Shown here piece by piece: positions 1-9,556 of a stretch of DNA of 64,000 nt. Position numbers and translations under genes: made by a program. Under the pieces are notes generated by a model. That model searched no databases and was not told the origin of the DNA. It worked only from the letters and a program-made list of their open reading frames with translations. Each line of letters starts with the position of its first letter. The first letter of the stretch is position 1. The DNA lies in contig JAUILN010000003.1 in NCBI GenBank assembly GCA_030432695.1, positions 682,001-746,000 of the forward strand. The letters are read 5' to 3'. The DNA comes from a bacterium (GTDB taxonomy: Bacteria; Planctomycetota; UBA1135; UBA2386).

Positions 1-278
1 TCGAGATCGAGACCGTCGCCAGCAGCCCGGTCGCGCTGGCCTTCGGCGTCACCCCGACCGCGCAGGTCCTGGTGCCCGGCTGCAGTCTGCACATCGCCGG
101 TCCGGAGACGGTCGCCGTGACGACCAGCGACGGACAGGGACGTGCCAGCGTGGGACTCACGATCCCCAACATGCCCGAGCTCGTTGGCGACCGGATGCAC
201 TTCCAGGCCTTCGCCGTGTTCCCGGGCGGTCCTGCAGGAGGTGGCACCAATGGGCTCGAGGTCGTCGTCGGGCGGTGA
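1..278 (+). CDS. C-terminal end of an exported protein, partial at the window edge
   Basis: The reading frame is already open at base 3 and runs to a TGA at 276-278, so only about 91 C-terminal residues are visible. They match the last ~90 residues of the next gene: both have a P/A-G-C-x-L-H pair, a T-S-D-x-Q-G turn, SLTIPN or GLTIPN, an LVGD then HFQAF segment, and a final GTNGLE stretch. That is clear tandem paralogy. This end module recurs on several exported proteins in the window, so the missing part was probably an exported, perhaps ELWxxDGT-repeat, protein. That last step is inference, because the N-terminus is not in view. The domain's role is unknown to me. Confidence 0.75.
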   Translation, partial: EIETVASSPVALAFGVTPTAQVLVPGCSLHIAGPETVAVTTSDGQGRASVGLTIPNMPELVGDRMHFQAFAVFPGGPAGGGTNGLEVVVGR

Positions 279-710
279 GGGGCGATAACCGTTCTCAAAC
301 GGTCTCCATCATCGTCTCCGAATCGCCCTGGAAGATCCCAGCACCCGGCCGGTGCGATCCGACGTGGGCCGGCCCAGGTGCCTCGCGCTTCGGAAGACGC
401 GACGCCTGGTCCAGCGACGTCGGTTCGCGGCACCACGCGCAATTGCGGGGACTCCCCGTCGGTTCGGCTTGTCCAAGGCGTTGGAATGGAGCGAGGCCGG
501 CGCGACGCAGCCCGGTTCCGTGTTCCGTCGAGTCGGCGGCGGTCGGGGTGGTGGTGCCTCCGTCCGTTGGTACGGGTGACCGCTTCGCGTGGTCGCGCGG
601 GTACCCATGGTGCAGCGATCCGGGAGATGTGCACGACCCGACTACTTGGCCCGGTGCGCTATGTAGGGTTCCGCCCTCCACGCTCCGTTCCGCAGCGACT
701 CCCGCACCCG
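279..710. other. 432-base gap without a convincing gene
   Basis: Several frames are open here, but their translations are Arg-rich and have no family character, as expected from GC-rich DNA. Just after the first gene there is a 6-bp inverted repeat at 288-303 (accgtt, 4-base loop, aacggt), without a following T-run, so it is at best a weak terminator. A TAGGGT hexamer at 664-669 could serve the next gene, but it lies about 41 bases from the chosen start. Nothing else is seen. Confidence 0.4.
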
Positions 711-3700
711 ATGCACTCAGACCCCGTCCCTTATCGATCGCTCGTCATTCTGCTCGCCGTGGCCCTCGCGGCGGCCACGGAAGCCCAGTCCCCCGTCTCG
801 AACACTCTCGTCGCCGACATCGAGACCGCTCCGCGCGGCACCGGGGAAAGCTCCGACGCAGAACTCGTCGGGCAGGCGGGCGGCGCAATGTGGTTGGCGG
901 TGACCACCCGCGGTACTGGCCGCGAGCTGTGGATCACCGATGGACAGCCCTCCGGCACCGTGCCGTTGGCCGAGCTGGTGGCCGGACCGGAAGGCAGCGA
1001 GCCGCGCGGACTCGGCGTGCTGCCCAATGGTGTGGTGCTGTTCAGCGCCGAAAGCGATGTCGCCGGCCGGGAGCTGTTCGCCAGCTCGCTGGCCTCGCCC
1101 CAGCCGAGGCTGGTTCGCAACATCCGCCCGACCGGTGATGCCGCGCCGGTCGGCGGCGTGGTCTGGCAAGGTGCTCTATGGTTCCTGGCCGACGACGGGC
1201 AGCACGGCTTCGAGTTGTGGCGGAGCGACGGGACCGCGGCCGGGACGGTGCTGGTCGACGATCTGGTTCCGGGTGCCGGCTCGCCGTTCGACGGCACCGA
1301 GCAACTCGTCGCCGGATCCGGCCGGCTCTGGGTGCGCTCCGAGGCGTCGGCTCCGGCGTTGTGGGTCAAGGACTCGGTCACCACCCCCATGCGTTTCGTG
1401 CGCAACTTCGCTTGGCCGCTGCCGCATGCGAGTTGGCTGGCGCCGCTCGCGGGTGGCGTGGTGTTCATCGATCGGGACGTGTCGTCCGGCATGGAGCCGT
1501 GGTTCAGCGACGGGACTGCCGCCAATACCTTCCGGCTCGCGGATCTGCGCGTCGGCTCCACCGGCTCGTCGCCGGGGTTGCTGGCTTCGGACGGCGCGCG
1601 GGTCTGGATGAACGCGCAGACCGACTTCTTCGGTAATCGCCAACTGGTGGTGACCGACGGAACCGTGGCGGGCACCTCGTTGGTGCCGGGAACCTGGGGC
1701 CTGTGGTCGGACAGCGAAGGCGTCCTCGATCCCAGCGGAGGGGATTGTCTGTTCGTCCGCCAGGAGCCCGGGAGCGGCTACGAATTGTGGCGCAGCGACG
1801 GCACAGGGGTCGGCACGCGACTCGCCGCCGACGTGGTTCCCGGACCCGACGGTTCGCAGCCGCACGACTTCCTGCTGCGCGGCAGTTCGCTCTACTTCAC
1901 CGCGAACGACCCGGCAGTGGGCGCCGAACTGTATCGCTTCGACCTCGGCACCGGCACCGCGCAGCGACTGACCGACCTCCGGCCCGGTGTGCAGGGTTCC
2001 GGAGCGGTCGCGCTCGGCGTGGCAAGGGCGGGCATCGTGTTCCGAGCCTTCGACGGCGTGACCGGCAACGAACCCTGGCGCGTCGATCCGACCAGCCTCG
2101 GGGTCGTGTCGCTCGGCGATCTGAACCCCGGTTCCCGCACCGGGGACTCGGCCCCGGACACGTTCGCCCGCTGGCGCGACTTCGCGTTCTTCCTGGCGAC
2201 CACCGAGGCAAGCGGCATCGAGCCGTACGTCACCGATGGCACGGCGGCCGGCACCTGGCGGGTCGGTGACCTCGCTCCGGGTTCGCGGAGTTCCGGCGCG
2301 GGGCCGTTGGGCACGACCGACCAGGGCGTGATCCTGTGGGGGGTCGACGGTCAGGGCCAGCGCCGGCTGTGGATCAGCGACGGCACGCCCGACGCCGCGC
2401 GGCGGCTGCCCGGCTTCCAGGCCGACCACGCGCTGCAGGTGGCGATGCCGGGGGTTCGCGACGGCGCCGACTTCTACTTCGTGGTGCGCGACGACCGCGG
2501 CACCAACCTCTGGCGCAGTGACGGGAGTTCTACTGGCACCCGGATCGCCGCGGCGATGCCCGCGGACACTGCGGTGCAGTTCGAGTTCGTGCTGCCCTCG
2601 GGGCTGCTGCTCGGCTTCGGCGGCTCGGGCTCGGGCGGCCCCGAACTCTGGGTCTCGGACCGGACGACCGCGGGAACGCAGCAGATCCGCGAGTTCGTTC
2701 CCGGGCTGATCGGCGGCTACCCCCGCGGCTTCACCGCGATTGGCGGTGGCGCGGTCTTCGCTGCCTACGACGACCTGCACGGTCGCGAGCTGTGGTTCAC
2801 CGACGGCACCGCGGCCGGCACGTGGCTACTGCAGGATCTCGATCCCGGCACCCCGGGGAGTTCGCCGGGCGGTCTTTGTCGGATCGGCGGTGCGGCGCTG
2901 TTCCTCGCGCGGACGGCTACGTCGGGCACCGAACTCTGGACTACCGACGGGACCAGTGCCGGTACGCGCCTCGTGGTAGATCTCGAGCCCGGACCCGGCG
3001 ACCGGCGACCTCTCGGCCTGGTCACCGGCAACGGACGCGAGGCGTGGTTCTGGGCCGATGTCGCATCGGGCCAGCCGGGCCTGTGGATCACCGACGGCAC
3101 GGCCTCGGGGACACGCCTGGTGCGCGCGACGCGGCCCGACGGCCAGGCGTGGACGCGGAACGTGCTCACCCCGCTGGGCGACGGACGACAGGTCGTCTTC
3201 GCGCAGTCCTCTCCGGAGTTCGGCGGTGAGGTCTGGGTCAGCGACGGGACGTCTGCCGGCACGCGCGCACTCACCGACAGCAACCCGGGCAGGTCGAGCG
3301 CCGAGCCGCACGTCGGTGACTTCGGCGTCGGCGGCGCTCGCGTCGGCAACCGCCTGCTGTTCGTCGCCGACGACGGGCTCACCGGGCGAGAACTGCACGC
3401 GGTCGAACTCGGGGCGAGCGGTGCCTGGGTCGCTTCGCCCTACGGGGCCGGTTGCGGAGCGTCGCTCGATTCCTCGGGCGCGCCGATCCTCGGCCAGTCG
3501 TTCACGTTCGGGGTCCGCACGGTTGCCGGCAGCGCCGTGGCGTTGCTGTTCGGAGCTGCGCCCCGCTTCGACGAGCTGGCGCCAGGATGCAGGTTGCACC
3601 TCGCGGCGCCGGTCTCGGTCGCGGCCCGGACCAGCGACGCGCAGGGACTGGCCACGGTGAGCCTGACGATCCCGAACGTTCCCGCGCTCGTCGGCGATCT

Positions 3701-3794
3701 GCTGCACTTCCAGGCCTTCGCGACGGTTGCCGGTGGCCCGTTGGGTGGAGTTGCTGCGGGCACCAACGGCCTGGAGATCGTCCTGGGGCGCTGA
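711..3794 (+). CDS. Exported ELWxxDGT-repeat protein
   Basis: The protein is 1027 residues from the ATG at 711. This start is preferred over the upstream in-frame one because it puts a clean signal peptide at the N-terminus (SLVILLAVALAAATEAQS, cleavage near EAQ-S). The body holds about 17-18 degenerate repeats of roughly 50 residues, each centred on a motif like ELWRSDGTAAGT. Clear copies include RELWITDGQPSGT, FELWRSDGTAAGT, RELWFTDGTAAGT, TELWTTDGTSAGT and PGLWITDGTASGT. Some copies are weak (NEPWRVDPTSLG, RELHAVELGASG). The family is known as ELWxxDGT repeats and is expected to fold as a beta-propeller-like or solenoid surface protein. The last ~115 residues are the GCGAS...SLTIPN...GTNGLE end domain shared with the preceding partial gene. 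No enzymatic residues are seen, so a function beyond a surface or secreted role is not assigned. Confidence 0.88.
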   Translation: MHSDPVPYRSLVILLAVALAAATEAQSPVSNTLVADIETAPRGTGESSDAELVGQAGGAMWLAVTTRGTGRELWITDGQPSGTVPLAELVAGPEGSEPRGLGVLPNGVVLFSAESDVAGRELFASSLASPQPRLVRNIRPTGDAAPVGGVVWQGALWFLADDGQHGFELWRSDGTAAGTVLVDDLVPGAGSPFDGTEQLVAGSGRLWVRSEASAPALWVKDSVTTPMRFVRNFAWPLPHASWLAPLAGGVVFIDRDVSSGMEPWFSDGTAANTFRLADLRVGSTGSSPGLLASDGARVWMNAQTDFFGNRQLVVTDGTVAGTSLVPGTWGLWSDSEGVLDPSGGDCLFVRQEPGSGYELWRSDGTGVGTRLAADVVPGPDGSQPHDFLLRGSSLYFTANDPAVGAELYRFDLGTGTAQRLTDLRPGVQGSGAVALGVARAGIVFRAFDGVTGNEPWRVDPTSLGVVSLGDLNPGSRTGDSAPDTFARWRDFAFFLATTEASGIEPYVTDGTAAGTWRVGDLAPGSRSSGAGPLGTTDQGVILWGVDGQGQRRLWISDGTPDAARRLPGFQADHALQVAMPGVRDGADFYFVVRDDRGTNLWRSDGSSTGTRIAAAMPADTAVQFEFVLPSGLLLGFGGSGSGGPELWVSDRTTAGTQQIREFVPGLIGGYPRGFTAIGGGAVFAAYDDLHGRELWFTDGTAAGTWLLQDLDPGTPGSSPGGLCRIGGAALFLARTATSGTELWTTDGTSAGTRLVVDLEPGPGDRRPLGLVTGNGREAWFWADVASGQPGLWITDGTASGTRLVRATRPDGQAWTRNVLTPLGDGRQVVFAQSSPEFGGEVWVSDGTSAGTRALTDSNPGRSSAEPHVGDFGVGGARVGNRLLFVADDGLTGRELHAVELGASGAWVASPYGAGCGASLDSSGAPILGQSFTFGVRTVAGSAVALLFGAAPRFDELAPGCRLHLAAPVSVAARTSDAQGLATVSLTIPNVPALVGDLLHFQAFATVAGGPLGGVAAGTNGLEIVLGR

Positions 3795-3879
3795 CTGCAC
3801 GCGTGCGAGAGCTGGCGCTGGACCGGCGCGGCCCGCTACTGTTGCCGCGATCCGCCCGTCAGCCCGCACCCCGGAACGC

Positions 3880-4889
<1,010 letters not shown>

Positions 4890-4893
<4 letters not shown>

Positions 4894-5810
4894 GTGGCCG
4901 GGCAGCGAGCGCAGGAGGCGCCGAGCGCGTGGTGCGCGGATCGCGGGGAACCGAGGGTCAGCTCGAGGCGGCCGACCGCCTGGACACCCGCCAATTCCTG
5001 ATCGCCACCAAGCGGCTCGCGACCTCGCTGAGCTACGGCACCGACCGGAGCCGCTTCCTCGGCTCGGGCATCGAGTATGTGCAGTCGCGGCCCTACCAGT
5101 ACGGCGACCCGGTGCGGGCGATCGACTGGCGGGTGACCGCGCGGACCGGCCGCGTGCACGTCAAGGACTTCGAGTCGCCGAAGCGCACGCCGGTGTGGTT
5201 CCTGCTCGACACCTCGGCGTCGATGACGCTGAGCTCGATCCCGCGCAGCAAGTACGCCCTCGCGCTGCAGCTCGCCGGCGGCATCGCCGAGGCCTGTCTC
5301 GACCGGGTCAGTCCGGTCGGCATCGTCACCGTCGGCGAGCACGCATTCCGCATCGAACCGAGCCTGTCGAAGGACACGATGCTGCAATGGCTGCTGCACC
5401 TGCGGCGCTTCCGCTACGACGAGGCCACCCGCCTCGGCCAGCGCGTCGCCGAGATGACCCCGCGTCTGCAGGAGCGGAGCCTGGTGATCGCGATCAGCGA
5501 CCTGCACGATCCGCTCGGGGTCGCGGCGCTCCGCCTGCTGGCGCAGGAGCACGACTGCGTGGCGTTGGTGCTGCGCGACCCTGCCGAGTACGGCCTGCGC
5601 GGTGCCGGCATCCTGGCCGCGCGCGAAGCGGAGTCGGGGCAGAGCTTCGTGACCACCGGTCGCCGGCAGCGCATCGACGACGAGGAGATCCTGCGCAGCC
5701 TGCGTCGCGCGGGAGTCGACCAGCTCATGATCCGCACCGACCGGCCGTTCCTGCACCAGTTGCGGCAGTTCTTCCAGTTCCGCGGCGTGATCGGTCGGGG
5801 GGCGCGATGA
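4890..5810 (+). CDS. DUF58 domain protein (VWA-like) of a MoxR operon
   Basis: The protein is 306 residues from the GTG at 4890, which overlaps the MoxR stop. Translation upstream of this GTG overlaps moxR and is not credible. The DUF58 signature is clear: SRPYQYGDPVRAIDWRVTAR, then VHVKDFE, then a VWA-like strand and turn, FLLDTSASMTL (about residue 103 onward), with a DxSxS-type metal site. No membrane segment is evident, so it is probably cytoplasmic or peripheral. DUF58 proteins almost always sit beside a MoxR ATPase, as here. The stop overlaps the next ATG (ATGA). The role is assumed to be partner of MoxR in assembling or activating envelope proteins; the substrate is unknown. Confidence 0.92.
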
Positions 5811-6664
5811 CTCGGCTGCTTCGGGTCGGCTGTATCTTGCTGGCGGCGGCGATCCTCGCGGGCGCGACGTCGGGGCAGGAGGCCGCGCGGGTCGAGGGCG
5901 AGGTCGCCGAGCGCTCCGCCCCGGTCGGGATCCGGGCGCGGATCGAGGGGGTCGTGCTGCCGGGGCCTGTCTTGCAGGTGGTTCCCCTGGAGCATGGCGC
6001 GCCGATGGTGCTGCGCATCGTCAAGACCTGGCCGCACGGCGAGGCGATGCGCTACGACCTCGAATACATGGGCCTCGAGCCCGGTCGCTACGACCTCGCG
6101 GAGCTGCTGCAGCGCGCCGACGGCACGATGCCGGAACTGCCGAGCGTGGCGGTCGAGGTCCGCTCGGCGCTGCCGCCGGGGCAGGTCGAGCCGTCGCCGC
6201 TCGCGCCGGATGCGCCGCCGTCGATGGGTGGCTACACCCTGGCGCTGTGGGCGGCGGGGATCGTCTGGGTTCTCGGACTCGTGGCGATCCTGTTCGTCGG
6301 GCGCAAGAGGAAGGGTGCCGAGCTCGCCGAGGTCCAGGCGGCGCCGCGTTCGCTGGCGGATCGGCTGCGGCCGCTGGTCGAGGCGGCGCGGCGCGGCGAA
6401 CTCGCCGACGACCGCAAGGCCGAACTCGAACGTCTGATCCTCGCCCACTGGAGAGAGCGCCTGGCTACGGAAGGGGCGGATACCGAGGACCTGACCGCCC
6501 GCGAACTGCTGCGCCGGCTCCGCGACCATCCCGAAGCTGGCCCACTGGTGCAGCGCCTCGAAGAGTGGCTGCACCGGCCGGGCGATGCGGCAGACGTCGA
6601 CGTCGACGCCCTGCTCGCGCCGTACGAGAACGTCCGCGCGCCGGGTGAAGGAGCCGGGGCGTGA
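5807..6664 (+). CDS. Single-span membrane protein of the MoxR/VWA operon
   Basis: The protein is 285 residues from the ATG at 5807, overlapping the DUF58 stop by four bases. It has an N-terminal signal sequence (LLRVGCILLAAAILAGATSG) and an extracytoplasmic region of about 120 residues. One transmembrane helix follows near residues 141-165 (LALWAAGIVWVLGLVAILFVG), then a charged, helical cytoplasmic tail rich in Arg, Glu and Leu. This layout resembles the DUF4381-like or BatD-like partner seen in MoxR/Bat operons, but I could not match a diagnostic motif, so the family is left open. Its position between the DUF58 and VWA genes, with overlaps on both sides, argues that it belongs to the same complex. 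Confidence 0.8.
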   Translation: MTRLLRVGCILLAAAILAGATSGQEAARVEGEVAERSAPVGIRARIEGVVLPGPVLQVVPLEHGAPMVLRIVKTWPHGEAMRYDLEYMGLEPGRYDLAELLQRADGTMPELPSVAVEVRSALPPGQVEPSPLAPDAPPSMGGYTLALWAAGIVWVLGLVAILFVGRKRKGAELAEVQAAPRSLADRLRPLVEAARRGELADDRKAELERLILAHWRERLATEGADTEDLTARELLRRLRDHPEAGPLVQRLEEWLHRPGDAADVDVDALLAPYENVRAPGEGAGA

Positions 6665-7581
6665 GCTTCGCCTACCCGTTCGTCCTGGTGTTCCTCATCG
6701 CGCCGGTGCTGCTGCTGGTGGCTACGTGGTGGAAGCGGCCGGGCAACCTGGTGCTCCCCTACGACCACTCGCGCGGCAAGCGCGGCCGGACGTTGGCGTT
6801 CCTGGTCCATTGCGCCGACTCGTTGCCCGCCCTCGCCCTGGCGATCGTCGTGATCCTGCTCGCCGGCCCGCAGCAGCTCGACGCGCCGCAGACCCGCCGC
6901 AAGCTCACCAACATCGAGTTCTGCCTCGACGTGTCGGGTTCGATGACCGCGGCGTTCGGCGAGGGCACGCGCTACGACGCCGCGATGGACGCCATCAACA
7001 CGTTCGTGGAGAAGCGCCCCGGCGACGCCTTCGGGCTGACCTTCTTCGGCAATGCGGTGCTGCATTGGGTGCCGCTCACCAGCGACACCTCGGCGTTCCG
7101 CTGCGCGCCACCGTTCATGGATCCCCAGCGCTCGGGTCGGCCCTATTGGTTCGGCGGCACCGAGATCGGCAAGGCTCTGCTCAGCTGCCGCAAGGTCCTG
7201 ATGGAGCGCGAGACCGGCGACCGGATGATCATCCTGGTCTCCGATGGCCAGAGCGCCGACCTCGGTGGTGGCGCGGAGGAGGAGATCGCCCGCAAGCTGC
7301 GCGACGAGGGAATCGTGGTCTACGCCGCACACATCGCCCAGGGCAACATCCCCGACGAGATCGTGGACATCACCGGCAAGACCGGCGGCATGGCCTTCGA
7401 GCCCGGCGATCCCGTCGCGCTGGCGCAGGTGTTCCAGCGCATCGACGAGATGGAGGCCGCCGAGCTCGAGAAGATCGCTGCGGAGCAGATCGACGACTTC
7501 GGGCTGTGGGCGGTCATCGGGCTGTCGTTGCTGGGCGCGTACCTGCTCACGTCGTTCGGGTTGCGCTATACGCCGTGGTGA
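6661..7581 (+). CDS. BatA/B-like membrane VWA protein
   Basis: The protein is 306 residues from the GTG at 6661, which overlaps the previous stop (GTGA). Two N-terminal hydrophobic segments (FAYPFVLVFLIAPVLLLVATWW and a second ending ALAIVVILLAG) precede a von Willebrand A domain. The metal-site motif is intact: FCLDVSGSMT (DxSxS), a later threonine, and ILVSDGQSAD as the DG strand. A C-terminal helix (LWAVIGLSLLGAYLLTSFGL) completes the usual BatA/B topology of VWA domain between helices. It closes the MoxR operon. A second VWA protein of the same build lies at 16161, so the window holds two such systems. Confidence 0.9.
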   Translation: MSFAYPFVLVFLIAPVLLLVATWWKRPGNLVLPYDHSRGKRGRTLAFLVHCADSLPALALAIVVILLAGPQQLDAPQTRRKLTNIEFCLDVSGSMTAAFGEGTRYDAAMDAINTFVEKRPGDAFGLTFFGNAVLHWVPLTSDTSAFRCAPPFMDPQRSGRPYWFGGTEIGKALLSCRKVLMERETGDRMIILVSDGQSADLGGGAEEEIARKLRDEGIVVYAAHIAQGNIPDEIVDITGKTGGMAFEPGDPVALAQVFQRIDEMEAAELEKIAAEQIDDFGLWAVIGLSLLGAYLLTSFGLRYTPW

Positions 7582-7596
7582 GCGACAGCTCGCTGC

Positions 7597-8244
7597 TCAC
7601 CGATCCTCCGGCTCCACGTTCCCGACGTTCTTCGCTGCCCGCAGCACCGGATAGTGCTGGGTGAACACCAAGTCCTCCGCGGCCGTCGCCGCGTGACAGG
7701 TCGCGCACGCCGCCGTGGGCATCTGCTCGGCGCGCTGGTGCGGCGGGCCGCCCTTCTCGTCGGTGAAGCGGAAGTAGCCCCAATGGCCGGGCTCGTCGGG
7801 GAAGCGCTTCTCGTCCTTCAGCGCCACCTCGACGCCGAGGAACTCGCCCATGAAGTAGCCGGCGCCGCTGGAGGAGGACTTGGTGCCGACCGAGACCAGC
7901 TCCTTCACCACCACGGTGCCGTCGCGCCACACGCCGTGCTGCTTGTAGTGGTCGTAGCTGACCGGATCGATGTAGACGCTGTGGAACTCGGGGAACGCGG
8001 CCTTGCCGTTGTTCATGTCGTTCGGCGTCAGCGGCGCACCGATGTAGATCCAGCGGCGGTAGCCGCGCGGCCGGGCGAGCTTGCCGTCCTGGCCGAACGA
8101 GACTTTGTACGACGGGGTCGTGGGCTGCTGGGCCATGCCCTGCGCGGTGCGCACGCCCGCCGAGCTGGCAGACGTCTCGTTGCAGGCGAGCGACAGGATG
8201 CCGAGGCCGCTCAGGGCCACGGCGGCGATCAGTGGGCGGATCAT
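7597..8244 (-). CDS. Cytochrome P460-family lipoprotein
   Basis: The protein is 215 residues. It begins with a lipoprotein signal (ALSGLGILSLAC-N, lipobox LSLAC). The P460 fold signature RRWIYIGAPLTPND sits early, followed by FPEFHSVYIDP, WRDGTVVVKEL and a late single heme c site, CATCHAA (about residues 183-189). Cytochrome P460 proteins carry a cross-linked heme and oxidise hydroxylamine or bind NO, but many relatives in this superfamily have no tested activity. The product should be anchored outside the cytoplasmic membrane. The gene is the last of a minus-strand run with an ECF sigma factor, anti-sigma and a possible small peptide, so stress or redox regulation is plausible. It is convergent with the VWA gene, 15 bases away. 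Confidence 0.87.
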   Translation of the reverse strand: MIRPLIAAVALSGLGILSLACNETSASSAGVRTAQGMAQQPTTPSYKVSFGQDGKLARPRGYRRWIYIGAPLTPNDMNNGKAAFPEFHSVYIDPVSYDHYKQHGVWRDGTVVVKELVSVGTKSSSSGAGYFMGEFLGVEVALKDEKRFPDEPGHWGYFRFTDEKGGPPHQRAEQMPTAACATCHAATAAEDLVFTQHYPVLRAAKNVGNVEPEDR

Positions 8245-8342
8245 CGGGCGGCCTCCATCACGGGCAGCTCGACCTGGCTCAGCAGGTCCTTCGCGGAGGG
8301 ATGGAGGAGGTCGTCGGAAGCGACGGGGATTCGGGGGTTCAT
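8241..8342 (-). CDS. Possible 33-residue peptide upstream of cytochrome P460
   Basis: A short frame starts at an ATG at 8342, and its stop overlaps the P460 start as ATGA, the coupling used between true genes elsewhere in this window. The product (MNPRIPVASDDLLHPSAK...VMEAAR) has ordinary composition, unlike the Arg-rich shadow frames. It has no signal peptide and no recognised motif. It could be a small protein, a leader peptide coupling translation into the P460 gene, or chance. A longer frame running upstream to 8537 is Arg-rich and is not credible. No good ribosome binding site is seen. Confidence 0.35.
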   Translation of the reverse strand: MNPRIPVASDDLLHPSAKDLLSQVELPVMEAAR

Positions 8343-8397
8343 CAGGTCGTTGCCTCGGTTGAGGTTCGACCCGTGAGTCGCGGCCCGGCGCGGTTCC

Positions 8398-8676
8398 TTA
8401 CTCCGGCTCTCCGGGGTTTCGCGCGATTCCGTCGGATGTGTCGTCGCCGGCCTCGGCCTGCACTGCGCGGCGCAGTGCCTCGAACTCCTCCTCGCACTCC
8501 GGGCACACGGTGAGGTGCTGGAGCGCGGGCGCCGCATCGGCTGGGAGTCGGCCCGCGTCGCGCAGCAATTCGGCGAGACCGGCGGCGCGCGCCAGGAACT
8601 GGTCGCAGTCGATCTCCTCGGCGGAGGTGCGCTCCAGCCACTGCAGCAGCTTGCGCCAGTCCGGTCGGTCGGTCAT
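8398..8676 (-). CDS. Zinc-motif anti-sigma factor
   Basis: The protein is 92 residues, its ATG overlapping the stop of the sigma factor gene (ATGA). It contains the ZAS-type motif HLTVCPEC (HxxxCxxC) near residues 54-61, preceded by an acidic helical region (DCDQFLARAAGLAELL). It ends in an acidic tail without a transmembrane helix, so it should be a soluble cytoplasmic anti-sigma factor. It is probably controlled by zinc or thiol state rather than by membrane proteolysis. The overlap with the sigma gene strongly supports a cognate pair. Confidence 0.82.
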   Translation of the reverse strand: MTDRPDWRKLLQWLERTSAEEIDCDQFLARAAGLAELLRDAGRLPADAAPALQHLTVCPECEEEFEALRRAVQAEAGDDTSDGIARNPGEPE

Positions 8677-9305
8677 CGGGAGGGTGCCTCGGCCACGAAG
8701 CCGTGGAGTGCGTCGGCGCCGAAGCCGCGCCGTTCGAGGGCGAGGCGGAGCTTCTTGCGGGCGTCGTGGATCAGCTTGTAGAGGGCGTTCTGGTTGGTGC
8801 CGAGGCGGGTCGCGATCTCCACGGTCGGCAGACCGCGCAGCTCGGCGAGGATCGCCACGCGTTGGCGCTCGGTCAACGACGACGCGATCGCCTGCTGGAG
8901 GGCCTCGACCAGTCCGTGGCTCTCGACGATCTCCGCCGGCTCGGGGGAGCCGTCTCTACCCCAGGCCGCCGCCTCGGCGAGCACCGCGTCGAAGGGTACC
9001 ATCCGGCCTTCGCGGACCTTCCGGCGCCGCAGCTCGGTGAAGGCCACCCGCAGCGCGATCGCGGTGGCCCAGGTGGTGAACCGGCTGTCGCCGCGGAAGT
9101 GGTCACGGCTGCGTAGGATCTGCAGCAGGCTGTCCTGCACGACGTCGTCGAGATCGAGCGTGCGGAGTCGGTCGCCGAGGACGCGCCGCAGGGATCTACC
9201 GAGCAGCACCGCGAGGTCCTGGCAGACGTCCGGATGGTCCTGGGACTCGAGATCCAGGCCCGCGAGCCACTCGGCGTCGCTGCGGGATCGGCGCGTCGGA
9301 TCCAT
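8673..9305 (-). CDS. ECF RNA polymerase sigma factor
   Basis: The protein is 210 residues from the ATG at 9305. Sigma region 2 is clear (LDLDDVVQDSLLQILRSRDHF, then SRFTTWATAIALRVAFTELR). Region 4 follows with a helix-turn-helix (LTERQRVAILAELRG, LPTVEIATRLGTNQNALYKL). An upstream in-frame extension to 9776 runs through the intergenic region and is Arg/Pro-rich, so it is rejected. The neighbouring zinc-motif anti-sigma overlaps the stop. An ECF-like promoter lies just upstream (9327-9353), as expected for autoregulation. Likely regulon members include the P460 gene downstream. Confidence 0.9.
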   Translation of the reverse strand: MDPTRRSRSDAEWLAGLDLESQDHPDVCQDLAVLLGRSLRRVLGDRLRTLDLDDVVQDSLLQILRSRDHFRGDSRFTTWATAIALRVAFTELRRRKVREGRMVPFDAVLAEAAAWGRDGSPEPAEIVESHGLVEALQQAIASSLTERQRVAILAELRGLPTVEIATRLGTNQNALYKLIHDARKKLRLALERRGFGADALHGFVAEAPSR

Positions 9306-9326
9306 GGGGGTCGGCACGAGGCGCAG

Positions 9327-9353
9327 AGCACGAGCGAGTCTCGCTGTGGTTCC
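9327..9353 (-). promoter_or_regulatory. Candidate ECF-type promoter for the sigma factor gene
   Basis: On the minus strand GGAACC (9353-9348) is followed after exactly 15 bases by CGTGCT (9332-9327), 21 bases before the sigma ATG. GGAAC(C) with a 15-16 base spacer and a CGT core is the common ECF promoter pattern. The link to this particular sigma factor is inferred from position. Confidence 0.5.
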
Positions 9354-9556
9354 GTCCCGTCTCGGCGCTTTTTCGGTGCGATGGGGCGATCGGACGGGGG
9401 AACCGGCCCATGTCCGGACGGAAGGCGAGCAGGGGCTTGCGGGGCGGGACCTATGCGCCACGATCGAATGGTCCCATCTCGCTGCCCCGTCCGGCGTGGC
9501 TGGCGGTATCCAACGAAATCCGGTCACACCCCGGTGTGCCGGGCTCTTTTCCTCCC

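Noticed and set aside
288..303. 6-bp inverted repeat as a terminator for the first gene
   Set aside because: The stem is short and no T-run follows; it is mentioned only in the gap description.
378..710. 111-codon N-terminal extension of the ELWxxDGT protein
   Set aside because: The extension is Arg/Pro-rich, and the signal peptide only makes sense with the ATG at 711.
9399..9421. GGAACC on the plus strand upstream of the gene at 9557 as an ECF promoter
   Set aside because: No CGT-type -10 follows at 15-16 bases, so only half of the pattern is present.
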